Assembly: GCF_021513255.1 (NCBI RefSeq) | Contig: NZ_CP090977.1 | Coordinates: 3,038,001 to 3,102,000 of the forward strand | Direction: 5' to 3' | DNA: 64,000 nt | Source: Planococcus sp. 107-1 | Lineage (GTDB): Bacteria > Bacillota > Bacilli > Bacillales_A > Planococcaceae | Part shown: piece by piece, positions 58,085 to 64,000 of the stretch | Numbering within the stretch: position 1 is the first letter of the stretch | Layout of the letters: each line of letters opens with the position of its first letter | Program-made: the position numbers and the translations under genes | Notes under the pieces: generated by a model | The model's database searches: none | Seen by the model: the letters and a program-made list of their open reading frames with translations, nothing else | Told to the model about the DNA's origin: nothing

Positions 58085-59287
58085 ATGGTGACTGGCGACG
58101 GATCTTATATTAAACAAATAAATAGAGGTTTGATTCTCCAACAAATCATCGAACACGGCATGATTTCCAGAGCCGATTTATCAAAAAAAGTGGGTTTGAA
58201 CAAAGCGACCATCTCTGTACAGGCCGCGGACCTTCTCGATGAAGAGCTGATTTACGAAACCCAGCAAGAACACCGTAACTTAGGCAGGCGCCCGATCATG
58301 CTATCGCTAAACCGCCAAAGCGGCTTTGCGCTCGGCATCGATTTGGACGCCAAGGACATTACCTATATCCTTTCCGATCTCCTGGGCTATCCCGTCCATA
58401 CGGAAACGGTTCCCCTTGAGACTTCGGATTACGACAGCATTCTTGCTTTGCTTTCGGCACAGATCAAAAAGTTTCAGGCACAATGCGCTGACAGCCATTA
58501 CGGACTGATCGGCGTCGTCATCGGCGTCCACGGGACGGTCGGGAAAAACGAGAAAGTCTTTTTTGTCCCTCAGCACCAATGGGTGGATAAAGAGTTAAAA
58601 GCGGATCTTGAAAAAGAGGTCGATGTAGCTATACAGATCCAAAACAACGCCAATGCTTCGGCTTTTGCCGAAAAAGTCTTTACTTCACAGGACAGTGAAA
58701 ATCTGCTTTCCATTTCGATGTATTCCGGCATGGGTCTCGGCATCATCATGGACGGGGAATTGTTGAAAGGCTATAACGGCTTTGCCGGTGAGATGGGCCA
58801 TATGATTGTGGTGCCAGGCGGCAAGCAATGCACATGCGGCAATAAAGGCTGTTGGGAAATGTATGCCTCAGAGGCAAGGCTTTTGCAAAATCTGGCTGAC
58901 ATCAAAAAGAAAAACAAGCTCAGCTATGACGATGTGGAAAGCTGGATTGCTGCGGAAGACAAGGAAGTTATCCAGCAAATCGATGAATTTTTTGAGTTTT
59001 TGGCAATCGGATTGAACAATATCATCAACCTTTACAATCCGGAGACAATTGTGCTCAACAGCCAAGTGCTGAAGATGGATCCCCACGCCATCGAACGCAT
59101 TGAAAGCCTGCTGACTTCGTCGGTGAGCCAGTACCGTGAATTGAAAATTTCCGAACTCGGCAAGGAAGCGTGCGCGATGGGTGCATGTGCGCTTGCCATC
59201 AAGAGTTTCCTGAAAGTTCCTGAGCTGCGCTTGGACTTATCAACTGAACATCTTCCAGCTGATGACTACACAGAAACGGTCAGCTAA
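58085..59287 (+). CDS. ROK-family transcriptional repressor (XylR/NagC-like)
   Basis: 400 residues: N-terminal winged helix (NRGLILQQIIEHGMISRADLS in part, KVGLNKATISVQAADLL), ROK sugar-kinase-like domain with the ATP-like motif ALGIDLDAKDITYILSDL, GEMGHM and the zinc motif CTCGNKGCWEMYA. It lacks evidence for kinase activity and is a sugar-responsive repressor by family. It is divergent from araC and convergent with uxaC. Candidate operators lie at 52605 and 60781. ATG at 58085 has GGAGG at 8 bp. Confidence 0.9.
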   Translation: MVTGDGSYIKQINRGLILQQIIEHGMISRADLSKKVGLNKATISVQAADLLDEELIYETQQEHRNLGRRPIMLSLNRQSGFALGIDLDAKDITYILSDLLGYPVHTETVPLETSDYDSILALLSAQIKKFQAQCADSHYGLIGVVIGVHGTVGKNEKVFFVPQHQWVDKELKADLEKEVDVAIQIQNNANASAFAEKVFTSQDSENLLSISMYSGMGLGIIMDGELLKGYNGFAGEMGHMIVVPGGKQCTCGNKGCWEMYASEARLLQNLADIKKKNKLSYDDVESWIAAEDKEVIQQIDEFFEFLAIGLNNIINLYNPETIVLNSQVLKMDPHAIERIESLLTSSVSQYRELKISELGKEACAMGACALAIKSFLKVPELRLDLSTEHLPADDYTETVS

Positions 59288-59323
59288 AAAAATCCCCCTT
59301 CCGAACTGCGGAGGGGGATTTTT
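59287..59323. terminator. Convergent terminator, ROK gene and uxaC
   Basis: AAAATCCCCCTTCCG and CGGAGGGGGATTTT around ACTG, with T on exit. Confidence 0.88.
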
Positions 59324-59339
59324 TGTTTAACGTGTTTTA

Positions 59340-60758
59340 TTAAGCAGTGGGAATTTGTGCTTTTACGTGGAAGAATTGTTCAGCGTTGTAATAGCAAATA
59401 TTCTTCACGTATTTCTCCAAGAGTTCCGGATCATTCGGCATTTTGCCTTCCTCTACCCACGTACCCAGTAGATTGCAAAGAATTCTTCTGAAGTATTCAT
59501 GCCGTGAGAAGGACAGGAAGCTTCGTGAATCCGTCAGCATGCCGACGAAGTTGCTGATAAGCCCAATATTGGCCAAAGTTTTCATATGCGCTTCCATGCC
59601 ATCGATATGGTCATTAAACCACCACGCCGTGCCTGCCTGGACTTTCCCAGGAACTTCATCGTTCTGATAATTGCCCGCCATTGCAGCTAAGATATTATTA
59701 TCTCGTGAGTTCAAGCTATAGAGCACCGTTCTTGGCAATTGGTCTTTGACGTCCATTGCATCAAGCAAACCGACCAATTTATCCGCAAGCAACAAATCTC
59801 CAATCGAATCAAAACCGGCATCCGCACCGATGCGTCTGAACATTTTCGTATTCGTGTTGCGAAGGGCATTGATATGAAGCTGCATCACCCAGCCTTTTTC
59901 TGTGTAGAGCTTCGCTAGTTCCAGCAGCGTATAGGTCTTGAATTGATCGATTTCTGCCGCCGACAATTCTTCTCCATCCAACCGTTTACGGAAAACGGCT
60001 CCAGCCTGCTGTTTATCTGTTTCTTCGTAAAACAGCACGGAAATTCCGTGGTCAGAACTCCGGCAGCCGTGCGCTTCGAAATAATCCACACGGTCGGATA
60101 ACGCTTTCAAAAAGGCTGCATAATCTTCGATGGCGAAGCCTGCTGCCGCTTCTAATTTTTCTACCCATGATAAAAACTCGTCTTTTTCGATTCCAAGTCC
60201 TTTATCGGGACGGAATGATGGAGAAACAGTGCTTTCATAGCCTTCTTCCGCGAGCTTTTTGTGTGCTGCCAAATCATCAGTCGGATCGTCTGTCGTGCCA
60301 ACGAACGTCACTTGTTCTTTTTTCAAAATCGAACGGACGGAAAGTTCCGGTGTCGCAAGTTTGCGGTTCGCTTCTTCCCAAATGGCTGGCGCTGTTTTTT
60401 CGTTCAATACTTCATCGATGCCGAAATAATTCAGCAATTCCAGATGCGTCCAGTGATAAAGAGGGTTGCCGATCAAATTCGGAATGGTCTTCGCCCACGC
60501 CATAAATTTTTCGTAATCGCTCTTATCGCCCGTAATGTAATCCTCGCTGATTCCATTCGCCCGCATCGCCCGCCATTTGTAATGGTCTCCCGCAAGCCAG
60601 ATTTCCGTTAAATTCCGGTAGTTCTTGTCTTCTAAAATCTCTTGTGGATCTAAATGATTATGGTAATCGATGATCGGCAAATGCTTTGCTGTCCCATGAT
60701 AAATCGCCTTAGCGGTGTCATTGTACAATAAGAAATCTTCTGTTATGAATGTTTTCAT
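59340..60758 (-). CDS. uxaC: Glucuronate isomerase
   Basis: 472 residues, the usual length of UxaC, which converts D-glucuronate to D-fructuronate or galacturonate to tagaturonate. Characteristic segments: LPIIDYHNHLDPQEI at the start, DHYKWRAMRANG, TDDPTDDLAAHK, GAVFRKRLDG, LHINALRNTN, and SFLSFSRHEYFRRILCNLLG. It stands alone with a 31-bp inverted repeat directly upstream. No uxuA/uxuB or kdgK/kdgA follow, so the rest of the pathway must lie elsewhere or be provided by the neighbouring dehydrogenases. Confidence 0.93.
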   Translation of the reverse strand: MKTFITEDFLLYNDTAKAIYHGTAKHLPIIDYHNHLDPQEILEDKNYRNLTEIWLAGDHYKWRAMRANGISEDYITGDKSDYEKFMAWAKTIPNLIGNPLYHWTHLELLNYFGIDEVLNEKTAPAIWEEANRKLATPELSVRSILKKEQVTFVGTTDDPTDDLAAHKKLAEEGYESTVSPSFRPDKGLGIEKDEFLSWVEKLEAAAGFAIEDYAAFLKALSDRVDYFEAHGCRSSDHGISVLFYEETDKQQAGAVFRKRLDGEELSAAEIDQFKTYTLLELAKLYTEKGWVMQLHINALRNTNTKMFRRIGADAGFDSIGDLLLADKLVGLLDAMDVKDQLPRTVLYSLNSRDNNILAAMAGNYQNDEVPGKVQAGTAWWFNDHIDGMEAHMKTLANIGLISNFVGMLTDSRSFLSFSRHEYFRRILCNLLGTWVEEGKMPNDPELLEKYVKNICYYNAEQFFHVKAQIPTA

Positions 60759-60780
60759 CCTCTAACCCCTTTTCAATTTC

Positions 60781-60811
60781 TTTAATTTGTTTGATCGCCA
60801 AACAAATTAAA
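60781..60811. promoter_or_regulatory. 31-bp inverted repeat, operator of uxaC
   Basis: TTTAATTTGTTTG, ATCGC, CAAACAAATTAAA: perfect 13-bp arms with a 5-bp spacer, 23 bp upstream of the start codon. The TTTGTTT/AAACAAA halves resemble ROK (XylR-type) operators, although the half-site spacing differs from that at 52605. Confidence 0.65.
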
Positions 60812-60888
60812 AGATTTGGATTTATCATAGCCTGTCTTTTTGAAAAATTCAAGTTGCACCATGAGATTGAGTATTTTCACATAAAAGA

Positions 60889-60916
60889 ATGGACAGCCCT
60901 TGCGGAGCTGTCCCTT
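60889..60916 (-). terminator. Terminator of the two-component operon
   Basis: GGACAGC pairs with GCTGTCC (loop TCCGCAAGG); on the minus strand ATTCTTTTAT follows. Confidence 0.7.
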
Positions 60917-60920
60917 CTTT

Positions 60921-62630
60921 TCAAACCGGTACGATAATGCGGACAGAAGTGCCTTTTTCAAGTGTGCTCGCTACTTGGATAGAACCGCCGTGCAGCTGGA
61001 CAAGCTGTTTCGTAATCGCAAGCCCAAGTCCGGTGCCTGTGCTGGAATCATGGGTATTCGTCCCGCGGTAATAGCGGTCAAACAATTTATCCAGGACTTC
61101 CGTTTCCATGCCAACACCGTCGTCTTCAATGACAATCACCGCTAGATGCTGTTCAATCGCTGAAATGGAAAGTTTGATTTCCGTTCCCGCTGGATTGTAT
61201 TTCATCGCATTGACAATCAGGTTCTCAATAATGCGCTGGAACCACTTCGGGTCGATCGCAGCGTCGACACTGTCAGAAGCGGCATAAAAGGAAAACTTCC
61301 AATTTCCGTTCGCCGGATCGTTGATGAACTGGATGACGATCCGGCGGATGAATTCATTAAGGTTTACTGTCTCTTTCGAAAGCGGCAAGGCTTGGTTTTT
61401 CAAACGGAATGTCAAGGTCAATTCTTCCAATAAATCCATCATGTAAGTGGATTTATCATTCATAATGGCCGCAAATTCCCGGATCTCTTGTGCAGACCAT
61501 TCATAATCCGGTGATTCCAGCATTTGCGCGTAGCCTGAAATCGACGATAAAGGCGTTTTCAAATCATGCGACAACCCACTGATCCAGTCTTCCCGCGTCC
61601 TCTCCAACTGCTTTTGCTGATGCTGGTGCAATTCCAGCTTAGCCGTCAATTGCTCAAGCGTGGCGACAAGGTCTTTATAGAGCCGGTATTTCTTTTTGGT
61701 TTTGCCATTTCGTTTAGTAATCAACGACTCGTTTTTTTGGTTCACGGGTTGTTCGTAGCGTCCGTCCCCGAGATTTTTAATCCATTGCATCATGACAAGA
61801 AGCGGCATGCCGAATTTCCGCGCATACCAAAGCGTGCCGCCGATTAACAAAATCAACAGGACGACCAGCACGATATAGAAATTCCGTGTTTTCAATATGG
61901 TTTCCAGCGCATCGGATGGTGGTGCCGCAGCTCCTGCAATCACCGCTTTCCCGGTTTCAGGATCTGTCTTTATCGCCGTAGAACGGTGGTCCGCAGTCAA
62001 CTCGCCAACTTTTCGGATAGTATAGTTTTCCTGTTCTTTTACATCCCCGTAACTATCAAGGACTTTGCCATCCGGACCAATCAATTGCATCCAAGCCGCT
62101 TCTTCCTCCAGTTCTGCTTTCAACTCCGCCGCTAAATTCAAGTCCTCTTTTTCCCAGTCAATTGCCGGTTCAGCCAAAGCGAGCCATTGGGCAGCAAGGT
62201 TCTCCTTGCCGTAAAGTAAAAACAAGGTTCCCCGCCCCGTATTTTCCAATTCCCAATAATGATGCTGCCCGTCAGCCGAATCGCTCCAAATTCGCGCTGC
62301 TATTTCTTCGACTGCAAACTGTTCAGGCAGTTTTCCATCGGTATTGAAAGAATCCAGGACCCGCCCATTGGAATCCAATAAGATCAGCCAGCCGTCTTGA
62401 GCTTCCGCCAATTTTCTCAAATCGCTTTTAATCGAAGCGCCATTTTTATCGAAATCGAATTGATTCACAAAATAACTGCTTTCTGCATCCGCTAAATCCC
62501 GGGCTGCTTCATCTTCAGTGATGAAATAGCCGATTGCTCCCCAAAGCGTCAGCATGAATACCAGAAAAACGAATGACAACAGGAAGAGCTGGATAAAGAA
62601 CTGCACCATAAACCGCTTATGCAGATTCAT
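60921..62630 (-). CDS. Sensor histidine kinase
   Basis: 569 residues: first membrane helix (IQLFLLSFVFLVFMLTLWGAI), a ~230-residue extracytoplasmic sensor, second helix (FYIVLVVLLILLIGGTLWYA), HAMP, then the HisKA domain with catalytic His in SGLSHDLKTPLSSISGY and an HATPase domain (ENLIVNAMKYNPAG, DDGVGM, GTGLGLAITKQLVQLHGG). The ATG at 62630 (GGAGGAGG, 6-7 bp) overlaps the response regulator by 14 bp. Located divergently from an ABC-2 permease gene, its likely target. Confidence 0.93.
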   Translation of the reverse strand: MNLHKRFMVQFFIQLFLLSFVFLVFMLTLWGAIGYFITEDEAARDLADAESSYFVNQFDFDKNGASIKSDLRKLAEAQDGWLILLDSNGRVLDSFNTDGKLPEQFAVEEIAARIWSDSADGQHHYWELENTGRGTLFLLYGKENLAAQWLALAEPAIDWEKEDLNLAAELKAELEEEAAWMQLIGPDGKVLDSYGDVKEQENYTIRKVGELTADHRSTAIKTDPETGKAVIAGAAAPPSDALETILKTRNFYIVLVVLLILLIGGTLWYARKFGMPLLVMMQWIKNLGDGRYEQPVNQKNESLITKRNGKTKKKYRLYKDLVATLEQLTAKLELHQHQQKQLERTREDWISGLSHDLKTPLSSISGYAQMLESPDYEWSAQEIREFAAIMNDKSTYMMDLLEELTLTFRLKNQALPLSKETVNLNEFIRRIVIQFINDPANGNWKFSFYAASDSVDAAIDPKWFQRIIENLIVNAMKYNPAGTEIKLSISAIEQHLAVIVIEDDGVGMETEVLDKLFDRYYRGTNTHDSSTGTGLGLAITKQLVQLHGGSIQVASTLEKGTSVRIIVPV

Positions 62631-63333
62631 GGCTGCCTCCTCCTGGAACAAATTTATAGCCAAGTCCTCTAACGGTTACGATCAACGCCGGACTGCTGGG
62701 ATCGGCTTCGATTTTTTCCCGTAATTTCCGGATATGGACCATGACGGTATTGTCTTCGCCGAAAAATTCTTCGCCCCATACATTTTCATAAAGCTGGCTT
62801 TTGCTGAATAATTGATTAGGATGCTTACAGAAAAACAGCAGCAATTGATATACTTGAGCTGGCAATTCAACGGGATTCCCGTGAACTTTCACTTCACCTG
62901 CGTTCGGATTGACAGAAAGTGCACCGTATTCAAAAAGCGCCGGTTCAAGCTTTGGCACATTGCCAAGCCGCCTTCTGAGATGCGCTTTAATGCGGGCTGC
63001 CACTTCCAGCGGATTAAAGGGCTTCGTGATGTAATCGTCCGCCCCCATCGCAAATCCGGTCAATTTATCGAGATCGGTTGAGCGGGCGGTCAAAAAGAAA
63101 ATCGACGCGTCCGAGATCTCCCGGATGAGCGGACAGATTTCGAGGCCGCTCCGCCCCGGCAGCATGACATCCAGCAAAATCAGATCATAAGATTTCGATT
63201 TGCATAATTCCAGCGCCTCTTCCGCAGTGCCGGCCGTATCGATATGCCGAAAATCTTCCCTTTTTAAAATGGTTAACAGCATATGTAAAATCGCTTGTTC
63301 ATCTTCTACGATCAATAATTGAGGGTCTTTCAT
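62617..63333 (-). CDS. OmpR/PhoB-type response regulator
   Basis: About 238 residues from the ATG at 63333 (GGAAGGGA upstream); an ATG at 63351 with AAAGGA is a possible alternative. Receiver domain (PQLLIVEDEQAILHMLL, phospho-acceptor in LILLDVMLPG, TARS, TKPF) and a winged-helix DNA-binding domain (QVYQLLLFFCKHPNQLFSK in part, VMVHIRKLREKIE, TVRGLGYKFV). First gene of the operon with the histidine kinase. Confidence 0.93.
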   Translation of the reverse strand: MKDPQLLIVEDEQAILHMLLTILKREDFRHIDTAGTAEEALELCKSKSYDLILLDVMLPGRSGLEICPLIREISDASIFFLTARSTDLDKLTGFAMGADDYITKPFNPLEVAARIKAHLRRRLGNVPKLEPALFEYGALSVNPNAGEVKVHGNPVELPAQVYQLLLFFCKHPNQLFSKSQLYENVWGEEFFGEDNTVMVHIRKLREKIEADPSSPALIVTVRGLGYKFVPGGGSHESA

Positions 63334-63512
63334 CGAGACATTCCCTTCCATCTTGTTTCCTTTATTTATCATATCATTCCCGTGATTTAATTAAGGAGAA
63401 TTAAGGAAAAATTAAGGCAACGGTTCTTTCAGCTTAAGGAACCGGTTTTATAATGAAGACAGATACAAGCAAACGGGCTTTGCGCCCAAAAGAACTTTGG
63501 AGGGAAATCATC

Positions 63513-64000
63513 ATGATTGCCATTGGAAAAAGAGAATTCATCAGCATGTTCAAAAGCGTTAAATCCATTATCATCATCGCCATACTGCTCCTCACATCCT
63601 ATTATTCAGCGAAATTCTCCGGACTATTAGCGTCCGGCATCGCGCTTACTGAAAAGGAAATGGCCGATATCCATACCGTCGGGCTGCTGATCCTGCTGTT
63701 CATCTTCGGCCAATTATTCGTGATGGGTTTGTCGCATGACAGCATCAACAAAGAAAGCCATGAACGCACGATGCGGTTTCTCGTCACCCGGACTTCCCGG
63801 CTGCAAATCCTGCTCGGCAAATTTGCCGGTGCTTGGCTGTTCTGGTTTACATGCCTTGTGATTTCATTTTTAGTAATCGCCATTTTTGCTTTGAAGTTCG
63901 ATTTCTTCATCTTCTCTCAAGTGATGGCTTTGCTCACATTCCAGATCGCCTTGACGATTTTGCTGTCTGTCGCCATCCCGAAACCGTCCGCGACCATGTT
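63513..64000 (+). CDS. ABC-2-type permease, N-terminal part
   Basis: An open frame of at least 162 residues without a stop before the right edge. It starts with ATG at 63513, GGAGGG at 8 bp: MIAIGKREFISMFKSVKSII, with a first membrane helix (IIIIAILLLTSYY), further segments (LLILLFIFGQLFVMGLSHD, LFWFTCLVISFLVIAIFAL), and the INKESHERTMRFLVTRTSR loop typical of ABC-2 permeases such as YhaP/NatB-like exporters. It is divergent from the two-component operon, whose target it may be. The ATPase gene probably follows outside the window. Confidence 0.8.
   Translation, partial: MIAIGKREFISMFKSVKSIIIIAILLLTSYYSAKFSGLLASGIALTEKEMADIHTVGLLILLFIFGQLFVMGLSHDSINKESHERTMRFLVTRTSRLQILLGKFAGAWLFWFTCLVISFLVIAIFALKFDFFIFSQVMALLTFQIALTILLSVAIPKPSATM

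Overview
The window looks like chromosomal DNA of a Gram-positive, low-to-moderate GC member of the Bacillales, most likely Planococcaceae (Planococcus/Planomicrobium-like). Reasons: Firmicute-type ribosome binding sites (GGAGG) before nearly every gene, frequent GTG and TTG starts, TPP and lysine riboswitches, RsbR/RsbQ-type stress signalling proteins, YsnF- and YtxH-like general stress proteins, a RlmN close to the Listeria/Bacillus form, and NERD, NupC, ThiW and TenA proteins typical of this group. The organism is inferred from gene style only. No rRNA, tRNA, CRISPR or prophage was seen.

Layout. 1-2640: the 3' end of a UMF1 transporter, a NERD-domain gene and a YkuS/YtxH-like stress protein. 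2743-6358: a five-gene thiamine salvage operon (tenA-thiM-thiD-thiE-thiW, minus strand) behind a TPP riboswitch. 6383-7799: wreckage of a sugar ABC transporter, with an ATPase pseudogene and a permease tail joined head to head. 8011-13745: rlmN, a VOC protein, and two acetyl-CoA hydrolase/CoA-transferase paralogues flanking a LytTR regulator; the second paralogue is frameshifted. 14148-18315: three tandem related MFS exporters (the first a deletion derivative), then a frameshifted CarH-like B12-binding MerR regulator. 18365-24650: small genes, a purine permease, a second NERD gene, nupC and a broken DHA2 exporter. 24750-31104: an RND pump, a TraB-family protein, a YpfJ-like metalloprotease and a broken methyltransferase. 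31215-32407: a lysine riboswitch and dapA. 32463-35192: an RsbR-like STAS protein, then RsbQ paired with a PAS-GGDEF protein. 35478-37284: tandem SDR dehydrogenases. 37436-43376: an ECF sigma factor with a two-part anti-sigma system, two paralogous MPATG-anchored helical-repeat surface proteins and a class F sortase. 43596-50818: RidA, MerR, two CNNM/CBS (hemolysin C/CorC) membrane proteins with an unusual leader, a second RsbR, a YsnF-like stress protein, a methyltransferase and an RDD protein. 50938-60758: a carbohydrate locus (GPH symporter, three Gfo/Idh/MocA oxidoreductases, a TIM-barrel isomerase/lyase, an AraC regulator, a ROK regulator and glucuronate isomerase). 60921-64000: a two-component system divergent from an ABC-2 permease.

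The strongest candidates for undescribed biology are: (1) five intergenic arrays of a degenerate 20-21 bp tandem unit, three of which abut or flank the two NERD genes; (2) the ECF-sigma/surface-protein/sortase locus, in which both surface-protein genes carry the same putative ECF promoter (GTGATCTA, 15 bp, CGTT); (3) a covarying hairpin between the Shine-Dalgarno sequence and the non-ATG start codon of both CNNM/CBS genes; (4) an RsbQ/PAS-GGDEF signalling pair; (5) 11-bp-phased direct repeats resembling a CarH operator in front of the RND pump; and (6) a possible oxidative (3-keto) glycoside or uronide degradation locus.

Several genes are broken by single-base indels (ABC ATPase, CoA-transferase 2, CarH-like regulator, DHA2 exporter, methyltransferase). 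At least one also carries a nonsense codon, so real decay exists, but some indels could be sequencing errors.
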